Source of the DNA: Sinorhizobium americanum
Lineage (GTDB): Bacteria > Pseudomonadota > Alphaproteobacteria > Rhizobiales > Rhizobiaceae
Direction: 5' to 3'
Length of the DNA stretch: 64,000 nucleotides
Assembly: GCF_001651855.1 (NCBI RefSeq)
Contig: NZ_LNQC01000075.1
Span: 138,644 to 202,643, forward strand
The position numbers were made by a program, and so were the translations under genes. Of the stretch, positions 8,449 to 16,506 are shown piece after piece (positions within the stretch are counted from its first letter, which is position 1; each line of letters begins with the position of its first letter). The notes below the pieces were generated by a model. The model saw nothing but the letters and a program-made list of their open reading frames with translations. It was not told the DNA's origin and ran no database searches.

Positions 8449-9273
8449 TCAGAGGAAGCGGGTGATCACCAGTTGACCGGCAATCGGCTCGCCTTCTTCC
8501 ATGCGGACGGTGATGTCGCTCACCTCGACGATCTCAAATCCGGTCGCGGTGAGCCGGTCGCGCAGATAGGCTTCCGAATGGGCGAAGCGCTGATGCGGGC
8601 CGACCATGAAGGGATTGCCGGCGAATGTCTCATCGGGAAGAGTTTCGCTCGAGAAGATCAGCAGGCCGCCCGGTACGAGATTGTCGGCGGCGCCGAAGAA
8701 GAGGGCCTCCAGTGCGCCCAAATAGGGCAGCACGTCGGTTGCGACGATCAGGTCGAACGGCGCCTCTTCATTGTCGTCGAGGAAATCGACTGCTTCGGCG
8801 ACATAGAGCGTCTCGTAGAGGTCCTTCTCATGGGCAATCTCGACCATGTTCTCGGCGAGATCGATGCCGGTGATGTCCTCCGCCAGATCGCGCAACGCGC
8901 CGCCGGTCAGGCCCGTGCCGCAGCCGAGATCGAGCACGCGCTTGAAGGGGCCGAGTTCTAGGGCTTGGACGCGCTGGCGGACGAGGAGCGGCACGCAATA
9001 GCCGAGCTGATCGACAAGCACATTGTCGAAGACGTCCGCATGCTGGTCGAACAGGGTGGCGACATAGGCATCGGGAGCCTTGAGCGGTGTCTCGCCCCGC
9101 CCCATGGACGCAAGCCTGATCGAAGCTCCGCCGTGATCATCGGGATCGAGCTCCAGCACTTCGCGGTAAGCTGCCGCCGCGGCGTCGAAATTGCCGGACT
9201 TTTCCAGGGAAAGCGCGCGGTTATAGGCTTCCGCCAGCGCTTCTTCGTCGATCTTTTTGGTCTTCTGCGTCAT
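8449..9273 (-). CDS. Class I SAM-dependent methyltransferase with N-terminal TPR
   Basis: A 274-residue protein. Residues about 10-50 form a tetratricopeptide-like helix pair (EAYNRALSLEKSGNFDAAA then YREVLELDPDD). The methyltransferase fold follows, with motif I VLDLGCGTGLTGGAL around 113-127, an acidic motif II (GIDLAENMV) and DLIVATDVLPYLG as motif IV. This TPR plus methyltransferase arrangement is common in Rhizobiales proteins annotated as putative methyltransferases; the substrate is unknown. It begins the minus-strand group that continues to 6791. Confidence 0.88.
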   Translation of the reverse strand: MTQKTKKIDEEALAEAYNRALSLEKSGNFDAAAAAYREVLELDPDDHGGASIRLASMGRGETPLKAPDAYVATLFDQHADVFDNVLVDQLGYCVPLLVRQRVQALELGPFKRVLDLGCGTGLTGGALRDLAEDITGIDLAENMVEIAHEKDLYETLYVAEAVDFLDDNEEAPFDLIVATDVLPYLGALEALFFGAADNLVPGGLLIFSSETLPDETFAGNPFMVGPHQRFAHSEAYLRDRLTATGFEIVEVSDITVRMEEGEPIAGQLVITRFL

Positions 9274-9465
9274 GGCCGCTTCTTACGACTGCGGAAGCGC
9301 TTTGGCAATCGCCCGCTATCCCTCCTTGCCTGTCATCTGGTGTCATCGATGCGGGCCGCGTTTGGCATTTGCTCAAGAATTCGCCAGCCTGCCGCCTAGT
9401 GGGTTTATCCCGAAAGCGAATGGAGTCATCATCACAAAAAGGCGTGAGAAATCGGGAGGATGCCG

Positions 9466-10191
9466 ATGTCTGCTGATCTGAGCCCGCTGACATTGGAAAC
9501 GGAAATGCCGGAGAAGCAAGGTCCACCCCTGCCGCAGTCGCCGCAGGAGACGATCAACACGATCGTGCATTACTACCGCGGCGAAATGGGGCGCATGGCC
9601 GGTTGGCGTGATCGCATCGACCGGACATCGAACTGGGCAATCACCGTCGTCGCGGCAATGCTTTCCGTGTCGCTGTCGACGCCGTCCTCGCATCATGGCG
9701 TGCTGCTCTTTGCGATACTGCTGATTACCTTGTTGCTGCTGATTGAAGCGAGACGTTACCGATTTTTCGATGTGTATCGCGCGCGTGTGCGGCAGCTGGA
9801 GCGCGGCTACTTCGCACAAATCCTTGCCCCGGAAGGCACGCAGAGTTTCAAATGGTCGGCGGCAATTGCCAAGAGTCTGCGCAGGCCGGCCTTCCTAATG
9901 ACCTACAAGGAAGCGGTTTGCCGGCGACTGCAACGCAATTATTGCTGGATGTACTTGATCCTGCTGCTTGCCTGGGGGCTGAAGATTTCCTCGCCGAAGA
10001 TATCCTCCACCGGCGTTCCTTTCGGCCATGTCCAGTCCTGGAGCGATTTTACCGAGAATGCAGCGCTGGGCCTTCTGCCGGGCTGGAGCGTCATGATCGG
10101 CGTTGCGCTGTTTTACGGCGTGGTGGCCTACGGCTCGCTTCGCAGGGAAGAACACGAGGGCGAACTTGCCCATGGCGAGGTGCACGTCTGA
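9466..10191 (+). CDS. DUF2270 integral membrane protein
   Basis: A protein of 241 residues with a polar N-terminus, the conserved stretch NTIVHYYRGEMGRMAGWRDR just after it, and about four membrane helices (WAITVVAAMLSVS, VLLFAILLITLLLLIE, YLILLLAWGLKI, LLPGWSVMIGVALFYG). This is the DUF2270 family of predicted membrane proteins of unknown function. The ATG at 9466 is chosen because GGGAGG (9454-9459) stands six bases before it; the in-frame ATG at 9460 touches that site. It ends 24 bases from the convergent usg gene. Confidence 0.85.
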   Translation: MSADLSPLTLETEMPEKQGPPLPQSPQETINTIVHYYRGEMGRMAGWRDRIDRTSNWAITVVAAMLSVSLSTPSSHHGVLLFAILLITLLLLIEARRYRFFDVYRARVRQLERGYFAQILAPEGTQSFKWSAAIAKSLRRPAFLMTYKEAVCRRLQRNYCWMYLILLLAWGLKISSPKISSTGVPFGHVQSWSDFTENAALGLLPGWSVMIGVALFYGVVAYGSLRREEHEGELAHGEVHV

Positions 10192-10215
10192 CCGCCGTGA
10201 CGAGGGGCAAGATTA

Positions 10216-10482
10216 TCAGTGCAGGATGAGTTCACCCTTCAGAGCCCGCCATTCAGTCGCCGATATCAGCTTGCGATGCACATAGCGGACCGAATGCAGG
10301 GGGCCGTCCAGTTTTTCCTGCCAGAACTTGAGAAAGCTGCGCATCTCGGGAAAATCCGGGGCGATGTCGTAGTGTTGCCAGATATAGGTCTGCAACAGTG
10401 CCTGATGGTCAGGCATCCGGTAAAGTATCTGCGCCGTCGTCAGCCCGTAACCCTTCAGCTGCAGTTCCATGTCGTTTCTCAT
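10216..10482 (-). CDS. usg: Usg family protein
   Basis: An 88-residue protein almost entirely covered by the Usg family: LQLKGYGLTTAQILYRMPDH near the start, LLQTYIWQHYDIAPDFPEMR in the middle and GPLHSVRYVHRKLISATEWR towards the end. The family is found in alphaproteobacteria and was first noticed near tryptophan genes, but its function is not established. The ATG at 10482 follows GCGAGGT; an in-frame ATG at 10470 is also possible. It is transcribed on its own, 97 bases beyond the terminator of the ABC transporter operon. Confidence 0.88.
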   Translation of the reverse strand: MRNDMELQLKGYGLTTAQILYRMPDHQALLQTYIWQHYDIAPDFPEMRSFLKFWQEKLDGPLHSVRYVHRKLISATEWRALKGELILH

Positions 10483-10578
10483 CAAGGACCTCGCTTTTAA
10501 TAAAGGTTGGTCTCTATGATGAAGCGCTTGATTTGTTAATCAACACCTAATATCGGCGTAGTCGCGCAATTAATCTTG

Positions 10579-10623
10579 AAAAAACAAGAGCTTGGCAGCA
10601 AGGGTAAACGAGTGCTGCCAAGC
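10579..10623 (-). terminator. Rho-independent terminator after the ABC permease operon
   Basis: GCTTGGCAGCA (10590-10600) and TGCTGCCAAGC (10613-10623) form a perfect 11-bp stem with a 12-base loop. Read on the minus strand it is followed within five bases by six T (10584-10579). It lies 22 bases after the stop of the permease gene ending at 10645, so it ends that operon. Confidence 0.85.
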
Positions 10624-10644
10624 TTTGCTACGCACGGCTGCAAC

Positions 10645-11475
10645 TCAACGCTTCAGGTGGCGCGTCAAGCGGGCTTCGAGCCAGCCCCAGACATTGCGCA
10701 GAACCTCTACGATCAGAAGATACAGCACAGCCGCCCAGACATACATCTGGTAGTCGAATGTGCGGGAAAAGGCGCGCCGGGTCTCGCCCATCAGGTCGAA
10801 CACGGTGACGATCGCGACGATCGCCGAGCCCTTCACCATCAGGATGATCTCGTTCCCGTAGGGGCGCAGCGCCACGATCATCGCCTGCGGCAGGATGACC
10901 TTGAAGAAGGCGACGCGCTCCGGCAAACCGAGGGCGGCGGCACCTTCATGCTGGCCGCGCGGCACGCTTTCGATGGCGCCGCGCAGGATCTCGGCCTGGT
11001 AGGCGGCGGTATTCAGGGTAAAGGTAAAGAGTGCGCAATTCCAGGCGTCGCGGAAGAACCACCACAGACCGATCGCGTCCAGTTGCGGGCGGAAGCTGCC
11101 GAGCCCGTAATAGACGAGGAAGAGTTGCGTGATCAGCGGCGTGCCGCGGAAGAAATAGACATAGGCATAGGCGAGCCAGGACCAGAATTTGTGCTTCGAC
11201 ATCCGTCCGAGCACCACGGGCAGCGACAGAATTGCGCCCATCAGGATCGACGAGGTGACGAGCATCAGCGTCACCCCGAGACCGGACAGGAAGCTCGGCC
11301 CGTAGCGCGAGAATTTTTCCGGGTCCCAGCCTTCGACGACGGTGAAGAAGATACCGACGCCGAGCGCCAGCCAGATGCCGAGCGTCACGCTGCCGAGGAA
11401 GCGGGAAAGCGTATAGGGCCTCGGCGGAGCAGGCGGCGGCGCCTGCGGCGGAATCATCGTTTCGGCAATGCTCAT
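10645..11475 (-). CDS. Polar amino-acid ABC transporter permease (HisM/OccM type)
   Basis: A 276-residue inner-membrane permease. A proline-rich cytoplasmic tail (residues 1-25) precedes the first helix; the usual HisMQ/GlnP segment FFRGTPLITQLFLVYYG and the EAA loop GAAALGLPERVAFFKVILPQA, which contacts the ATPase, are both present. It pairs with the permease gene at 11472-12276, whose stop overlaps its start (ATGA). The binding protein gene upstream suggests a basic or polar amino acid as substrate. No ATP-binding subunit is encoded next to it. Confidence 0.92.
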   Translation of the reverse strand: MSIAETMIPPQAPPPAPPRPYTLSRFLGSVTLGIWLALGVGIFFTVVEGWDPEKFSRYGPSFLSGLGVTLMLVTSSILMGAILSLPVVLGRMSKHKFWSWLAYAYVYFFRGTPLITQLFLVYYGLGSFRPQLDAIGLWWFFRDAWNCALFTFTLNTAAYQAEILRGAIESVPRGQHEGAAALGLPERVAFFKVILPQAMIVALRPYGNEIILMVKGSAIVAIVTVFDLMGETRRAFSRTFDYQMYVWAAVLYLLIVEVLRNVWGWLEARLTRHLKR

Positions 11476-12276
11476 CGGTGCATCTCCGCGCGTTTGGTCC
11501 GCCGTTCGAGTGCCGCGAAGGCGATCGAAGAGACCATTGCCAGAATGAGGAACAGGATGCAGGCGACGCCGAAGAACTGGAAAGCTTCCTTGGTGACGCG
11601 CGCCGCGATGCCGGTCTGGCGAAGAATGTCGGGCAGACCGACGACCGAAACGAGAGCGGTGTCCTTGAGCAGTACCATCCAGAGATTGCCGAGCCCGGGA
11701 AGCGCGATGCGCACGAGTTGCGGCAGGATGATCAGCCGCATCGTCTTGCCGCGGTGAAAGCCGAGGGCATCGCCCGCTTCGTACTGGCCCTGCGGAATGG
11801 CCTTGAAGGCGGAAAGCAGCACCTCCGAGCAATAGGCGGAGAAAACGACGCCGAGCGCGATCATGCCCGCGGCAAAGGCATTGATTTCGACCGGGCCTTC
11901 ATAGCCGAGAGTAGCGAGGAATTGCTGGACGAGAACTCTGAAGCCCGTAATAGACGATGAAGAGCGTCAGGAGTTCCGGAAGGCCGCGAAAGATGGTAGT
12001 GTAGATGTTGGCCGCAAGCCGCAGGCTCCGCTCGTTCGATTGCTTTGCGAGCGCGATGAAGAAGCCGATCACCAGCCCGAGGGGCAGCGTGGCTATCGCG
12101 AGACTCGCGTTCACTAGGAACCCATAGGCGATCTCGTCGCCCCAGCCAGTATCGCCGCACGCCAGGAGTGTGCCGGAACCGAACCAACGAAAGACCCCGG
12201 CCGGGCCGCAGAATGGGTCGATCATCGACACGACCCAGGCAAGGCCGGAGTACAGGGCGGCAAACAATCCGCTCAT
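11472..12276 (-). pseudogene. Polar amino-acid ABC transporter permease (HisQ type), frameshifted
   Basis: The first part (12276 down to 11899) encodes MSGLFAALYSGLAWVVSMID, the first helices and the conserved FRGLPELLTLFIVYYGLQ, then runs into unrelated residues and stops. The second part continues in another frame with QQFLATLGYEGPVEIN, SAYCSEVLLSAFKAIP, the EAA loop GDALGFHRGKTMRLIILPQL and the normal C-terminus. The frames join if one base is removed near 11937, where the minus strand reads CAG-A-GTTCTC. Repaired, the protein would have 267 residues, the usual length. The lesion is therefore one +1 insertion, either a real mutation or a sequencing error; all other conserved residues are intact, which favours a recent event or an error. 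Confidence 0.85.
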
Positions 12277-12342
12277 GCCTCTATATTCCCCTTATCCATT
12301 CTTATTGGCGCTGTGCGCATGTTTTTCGTTTTGTTGTCAAAC

Positions 12343-12373
12343 AAAAACGGTGGAAGGGCAAGCCCATCCACCG
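12343..12373 (-). terminator. Intrinsic terminator/attenuator between binding protein and permease genes
   Basis: CGGTGGA (12348-12354) pairs with TCCACCG (12367-12373), and GGGC/GCCC pair inside. On the minus strand the stem is followed directly by TTTTTGTTTG. It lies in the 163 bases between the binding protein stop (12440) and the permease start (12276). Partial termination here would give more binding protein than permease, a common arrangement in such operons. Confidence 0.8.
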
Positions 12374-12439
12374 GTGCATTTTCTTCATCATCCGAGACTT
12401 ACCCGGCATCACTGCCGGACTTCTCGGCAAGTGCGGCGA

Positions 12440-13222
12440 TCAGCTGCCGTAAACGTCGAACGGGAAGTACTTTTCGTTGATTTCCTTGTACTTGCCGTTG
12501 GCGCGGATGGCTTCGATAGCCTTGTTAAACTTCTCGCGCAGCGCGTTGTCGCCCTTGCGGACCGCAATGCCGGCGCCTTCGCCGTTGATGGCCGGGTCGA
12601 CCGGCAATGTGCCGAGCAGCTTGCAGCAGGCCCCATCGTCGCTCTTCAGCCATTCGGAGAGCACGACGACGTCGTCGATGACCGCGTCGACGCGGCCGTT
12701 CGCGATGTCAAGTTTGTATTCATCGGCGGTCGGATAAAGCTTCAGCTCCGCACCCTTCATATGCGCTTCTGCATAGTTGGAATGGGTGGTGGAAGCCTGG
12801 GCGCCGAGAATCTTTCCTTCCAGGGCAGCTTCCGTCGCTTCGGTAATCGGCGAATCCTTCGGCACGACGATTGCCGGCGGCGTGTTGTAGTATTTGTGGG
12901 TGAAGTCGACCTTCTGCTTGCGCTCCTCGGTGATCGACATGGAGGCGATGATCGCGTCGAACTTCTTGGCGATCAGCGCCGGGATGATCCCCTCCCAGTC
13001 TTGGGTCACGAAGGTGCATTCGGCCTTCATTTCCGCGCAAAGTGCCTTGGCGATATCGATGTCGAAGCCCGTCAGCGAGCCGTCCGCCTCGAGATTGTTG
13101 AAGGGCGGGTAAGCGCCTTCGGTGCCGATCACGACCTTTTCGCCTTCCGCCATGGCGGAGCTCGCCATGAGCACGAAAACGGCAGCCGATGCGGCGGCTA
13201 CCATCCGTCTGGAAATACGCAT
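12440..13222 (-). CDS. Amino-acid ABC transporter periplasmic binding protein (LAO/HisJ-like)
   Basis: A 260-residue protein with a Sec signal peptide (MRISRRMVAAASAAVF...ASSAMA, cleavage near residue 25) and the family 3 solute-binding fold. VIGTEGAYPPFNNLEADGSLTGFDIDIA, SMSITEERKQKVDFT and AQASTTHSNYAEAH are the parts that line the ligand site in HisJ/ArgT-type proteins. The close match to lysine/arginine/ornithine-type binding proteins suggests a basic amino acid, but this is inference. It is the first gene of the transporter operon, with an SD-like AGAGAGGA before the ATG at 13222. Confidence 0.93.
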   Translation of the reverse strand: MRISRRMVAAASAAVFVLMASSAMAEGEKVVIGTEGAYPPFNNLEADGSLTGFDIDIAKALCAEMKAECTFVTQDWEGIIPALIAKKFDAIIASMSITEERKQKVDFTHKYYNTPPAIVVPKDSPITEATEAALEGKILGAQASTTHSNYAEAHMKGAELKLYPTADEYKLDIANGRVDAVIDDVVVLSEWLKSDDGACCKLLGTLPVDPAINGEGAGIAVRKGDNALREKFNKAIEAIRANGKYKEINEKYFPFDVYGS

Positions 13223-13614
13223 GATTATCCTCTCTGTTGGCCGGCATCCGGTCTGTTCTTTTGCGCGGATGCCAAATAGCGCCGGCAGGAGCTGCCCGCC
13301 GGTTGCGGCGATATTCGTACGCTTTTCCTGTAAAAATCAACAGGAAAGCGGTCTCACCCACCGCGAAACGCGAGATGTCCCCTTCTTGTGGTCGCGGTGG
13401 TTGAGCAGGCGGATGAACGAACCGTTCAGGAACGGTTAATGTCGGCTTCGGTAGGCCTTTGGGCGGAACCGATCCGTAGCTGCGGAGTTCGACTACGGAT
13501 TTTCGACCGACACAAAAATGTCGGAACCGCGGGTCATGGCCCTGTGCCGATGCGATGCGGCTTGAACTGCGGCGCGGCGCGCGAGGGCGCCGAGCTGCAA
13601 GAGGAAGGAAGACA
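13223..13614. other. Divergent intergenic region with two inverted repeats
   Basis: The 392 bases between the binding protein gene (minus) and the OmpA gene (plus) show no convincing gene. They hold a perfect inverted repeat AACCGTT-CAGG-AACGGTT (13420-13437) and a second one, ATCCGTAG...CTACGGAT (13472-13479 with 13493-13500). Either could be an operator or an mRNA leader structure for the OmpA gene. No promoter is clear enough to place. Confidence 0.5.
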
Positions 13615-15888
13615 ATGTCCATTCGATCCAAACTTTTCGCAACGGTTGCCTTGCCCGTTTTTGTGGCTTCCCTAGCGGTCCAACCAGCGCTTGCCGACAG
13701 CCTGATGGCGCCGTTCGAAGTCGCGCAGGAAGGCACCGAACAGCCGTCGCCGGAGGATTTGCTGCTGCTGAAGAAGCGCAAGCAGCGCGCCGCCGAGGAG
13801 GAGTCCCAGGGTCAGGCGCAAGAACAGCAGCCGCAGGCCGAGGAGCAGGAATCTCCGAGACGCAAGAAGCGCCAGCAGCAGGCCGAAGAGCAGCAGCCCG
13901 CTGCCGAACAGGCCGCACCGCAGCAGGCCGAGGAGCAGGAAGCACCACGACGCAAGAAGCGCCAGCAGCAGGCTGAAGAGCAGCCCGCCGAGGAGGCCGC
14001 TCCACAGCAGGCCGAGGAGCAGGAAACACCGCGGCGCAAGAAGCGCCAGCAGCAGGCCGAAGAACAGCAGCCCGCCGCCGGGGAGGCCGCGCCGCAGCAG
14101 GCCGAGGAGCAGGAAACACCACGGCGCAAGAAGCGCCAGCAGCAGGCCGAAGAGCAGCAGCCCGCCGCCGAGGAGGTCGCTCCGCAGCAGGCTGAGGAGC
14201 AGGAAACACCGCGCCGCAAGAAGCGCCAGCAACAGGCTGAAGAGCAGCAGCCCGCCGCCGAGGAGGGTGCTCCACAGCAGGCTGAAGAGCAGGCGCCCAC
14301 GCGCAAGAAGCGCCAGCAGCAGGCCGAAGAGCAGCAGCCCGCGGCAGAGGAGGGCGCTCCGCAGCAGGCCGAGGAACAGGTTCCCTCCCGCAAGAAACGT
14401 CAGCAGCAGGCTGAAGAGCAGCGTAAAACGGATGAGCAGAAAGCCGCCGAGCAGCCGGCTGTCGTGCCTGACGGCGGAACGACCGCCGAGCAGCCGGCGA
14501 CCGAGGCTCCGGCCCAACAGACGGGCGAAGGCGAGCAGCAGCCGGTGCCCGGTGCGGAACAACCGGCAACGGCAGAAGGCGAGCAGCTCCAGGGTCAGCC
14601 CGCTCCCGAAGTGGTCGACGAGCGCACGACCGAAGAAAAGCAGAAGGTCGCCGAGGACCCGGCGGCATCCGACGACACTGTCGTGCTGCCCGTCGAGAAG
14701 GGCGCGGCCGTGCTCGACAGCGACAAGGACGCCGACAATGCCGGCGGCAACCGGGCACGCGAAGCCCGGCGCAAGCAGCGCGAGGAACTGCGCGCCAAGG
14801 AGGAAACCGTAGCGCCACCGACCGACGACGCTTCCGCGCAGGCGGCGATCCCGGTCGAGGTCCGGGAAGAGATCCCGCAGAAGATCGAGGCCGTACTGAA
14901 GGAAGAAGGCGAGCGGGTCGAGGAGGCTCCGGCCTTTGCCGTGCCCGAGACCACCAACATCGTCAACAATACGGTGATCAATAACACGGTCATCAACAAT
15001 ACCACCGTCAACAACACGACCGAAAACAATGTGACGGAAGTGCAGGTGGTCGAGCAGGTGGACGACCGGGTAATCCTCGGCGTCGGCGATCGCATCTTCG
15101 TCAGGGGCGACGACCGGCCGCGTCTGCGGCAAAACTCGGAAGAGTCCTACTACGACAATCTTTCGGGTGGCCGCGTCCGCGAAACCATCGTTCGTCCCGG
15201 CGGCTACCAGATCGTCACCGTCTATAATCGCTACGGCGATATCCTGACGCGCACGCGCGTCGATCGGGACGGCAATGAATATGTGATGATGTACACGCCG
15301 GAGTATGAAGAGGACCGGCCGGCGATCGTCGACGTCGGCTACGACCTGCCGCCGATGCGGCTCGGCATACCGGTCGACGAGTATATCGTCGATGTCGCCG
15401 AAGATCCGGACCGGGACTACTACGAGTTCCTCTCCGAGCCGCCGGTCGAGCAGGTCGAGCGCGTCTACACGATCGATGAGGTCCGCAACTCCGCTCGACT
15501 GCGCGATAAGGTTCGTCGTATCGATCTCGACACCATCCATTTCGCAACCGGCAGTGCCGAGGTGTCGATGACGCAGGCAAAGACGCTGCGGGGCGTCGCG
15601 GACGCGATGAACAAGGTGCTGGAGAAGGATCCGGGTGAAACCTTCTTCATCGAGGGCCACACGGATGCCGTCGGTGCCGACCGGTCGAACCTGGTACTCT
15701 CCGACGAGCGTGCCGAGTCCGTCGCCGTGCTCTTGACTGAGGTCTATGGCGTTCCGGCGGAAAACCTGGTGACTCAGGGCTATGGCGAGCGGTTCCTCAA
15801 GATCAGCACGCGGGAGGCCGAGCAGGAGAACCGCCGCGTCACGATCCGCCGCGTCACTCCGCTGGTGCGACCGGTCGCGCAGCGGTAA
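13615..15888 (+). CDS. OmpA-family outer membrane protein with Q/E/K tandem repeats and Asn-rich linker
   Basis: A 757-residue exported protein. A signal peptide (residues 1-27, ending QPALA) is followed by a short acidic region and seven tandem repeats of 28-30 residues built on RKKRQQQAEEQ...AAPQQAEEQ (about residues 83-268). An acidic Glu/Ala/Pro region follows, then an Asn/Thr-rich run of NNTVI-type units (about 448-475), a mixed region of about 165 residues and a C-terminal OmpA domain (about 640-757). That domain contains IHFATGSAEVS, EGHTDAVGADRSNLVLSDERA and GYGERFLK, the peptidoglycan-binding signature. The highly charged repeat region may span the periplasm or extend outward. The ATG at 13615 follows AGGAAGGAAG. 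Exact role unknown. Confidence 0.88.
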   Translation: MSIRSKLFATVALPVFVASLAVQPALADSLMAPFEVAQEGTEQPSPEDLLLLKKRKQRAAEEESQGQAQEQQPQAEEQESPRRKKRQQQAEEQQPAAEQAAPQQAEEQEAPRRKKRQQQAEEQPAEEAAPQQAEEQETPRRKKRQQQAEEQQPAAGEAAPQQAEEQETPRRKKRQQQAEEQQPAAEEVAPQQAEEQETPRRKKRQQQAEEQQPAAEEGAPQQAEEQAPTRKKRQQQAEEQQPAAEEGAPQQAEEQVPSRKKRQQQAEEQRKTDEQKAAEQPAVVPDGGTTAEQPATEAPAQQTGEGEQQPVPGAEQPATAEGEQLQGQPAPEVVDERTTEEKQKVAEDPAASDDTVVLPVEKGAAVLDSDKDADNAGGNRAREARRKQREELRAKEETVAPPTDDASAQAAIPVEVREEIPQKIEAVLKEEGERVEEAPAFAVPETTNIVNNTVINNTVINNTTVNNTTENNVTEVQVVEQVDDRVILGVGDRIFVRGDDRPRLRQNSEESYYDNLSGGRVRETIVRPGGYQIVTVYNRYGDILTRTRVDRDGNEYVMMYTPEYEEDRPAIVDVGYDLPPMRLGIPVDEYIVDVAEDPDRDYYEFLSEPPVEQVERVYTIDEVRNSARLRDKVRRIDLDTIHFATGSAEVSMTQAKTLRGVADAMNKVLEKDPGETFFIEGHTDAVGADRSNLVLSDERAESVAVLLTEVYGVPAENLVTQGYGERFLKISTREAEQENRRVTIRRVTPLVRPVAQR
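13861..14424 (+). repeat. Seven in-frame tandem repeats of 84-90 bp inside the OmpA gene
   Basis: Units begin with CGCAAGAAGCGCCAGCAGCA or a close variant at 13861, 13951, 14035, 14125, 14215, 14302 and 14389, giving spacings of 90, 84, 90, 90, 87 and 87 bases. All spacings are multiples of three, so copy-number change keeps the reading frame. The near-identical DNA of the units points to recent duplication or gene conversion. Confidence 0.9.
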
Positions 15889-15915
15889 AATCGCCAGCGA
15901 AATCTCACGATTTTG

Positions 15916-15935
15916 GGGGCCGGCTTGCCGGCCCC
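15916..15935. terminator. GC-rich hairpin between convergent OmpA and mobB genes
   Basis: GGGGCCGG and CCGGCCCC form an 8-bp stem around CTTG, 28 bases after the OmpA stop and 59 bases from the convergent mobB stop. No clear T run follows on the plus strand, and only a weak CAAAA follows on the other, so termination efficiency is uncertain. Confidence 0.45.
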
Positions 15936-15993
15936 GATGCATTTGTAATGCTTCAGCTTCTGGATTGCTTCGATAGTGGGTGGCTGCAAAGAT

Positions 15994-16506
15994 TCAGCGC
16001 CGCAGCCCAACGGCCTTCTCGACGAAGTTGGCAATCGCTGCCGTGTCGTCAAGGTCGAAGAAGGGAAGCTCGGTCGCGGCGACCGGGTGGTCGGCGGCGA
16101 TCGCGACGATATACGGGTCGGTCGGCGCTAGCGGCTCGCGGTTCGCCGATTCCAGTCGGCGCGCCTCGATCTTCGGGATCGGTTCGCGCTTGTAGCCCTC
16201 GATCAGCACCAGATCGCAGGGCGCCAGCCGCGCCAGGATTTCCTCGAAGCTGGGCTCCGGTGCGCCGCGTAATTCATGCATGATCGCAAAGCGGGTCGAT
16301 GAAACGATCGTCACTTCGTGAGCGCCGGCCTCGCGGTGGCGATAGCTGTCGGCGCCGACCTTGTCGATGTCGAAGTCGTGGTGGGCATGCTTGACGGTCG
16401 ACACCACATGGCCGCGCCGGGTCATTTCGCTGACGAGCCGAACCATCAGGCCGGTTTTGCCGGAGTTCTTCCAGCCGGCGATGCCGAAAATCTTGGGTGC
16501 GGTCAT
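15994..16506 (-). CDS. mobB: Molybdopterin-guanine dinucleotide biosynthesis protein B
   Basis: A 170-residue GTP-binding protein that assists MobA in attaching GMP to molybdopterin. The Walker A segment GWKNSGKTGLM is at about residues 9-19, followed by VSTVKHAHHDFDIDKVGADS, the conserved MobB region, and LVLIEGYKREPIPKIE around 102. The ATG at 16506 overlaps the mobA stop by four bases. The frame is open another ten codons upstream, but those overlap mobA. MobB is dispensable in E. coli and probably acts as an adaptor. Confidence 0.94.
   Translation of the reverse strand: MTAPKIFGIAGWKNSGKTGLMVRLVSEMTRRGHVVSTVKHAHHDFDIDKVGADSYRHREAGAHEVTIVSSTRFAIMHELRGAPEPSFEEILARLAPCDLVLIEGYKREPIPKIEARRLESANREPLAPTDPYIVAIAADHPVAATELPFFDLDDTAAIANFVEKAVGLRR

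Noticed and set aside
9330..9346. Pho-box-like CTGTCAT...GTGTCAT between the methyltransferase and DUF2270 genes
   Set aside because: The repeats are 10 rather than 11 bp apart and the second is imperfect, so it does not meet the PhoB consensus.
13672..15942. A 756-codon open frame antisense to the OmpA gene, encoding a Leu-rich protein
   Set aside because: It is the mirror of the Gln/Glu-rich repeats in high-GC DNA; there is no ribosome binding site or family resemblance, and the sense frame has a signal peptide and OmpA domain.
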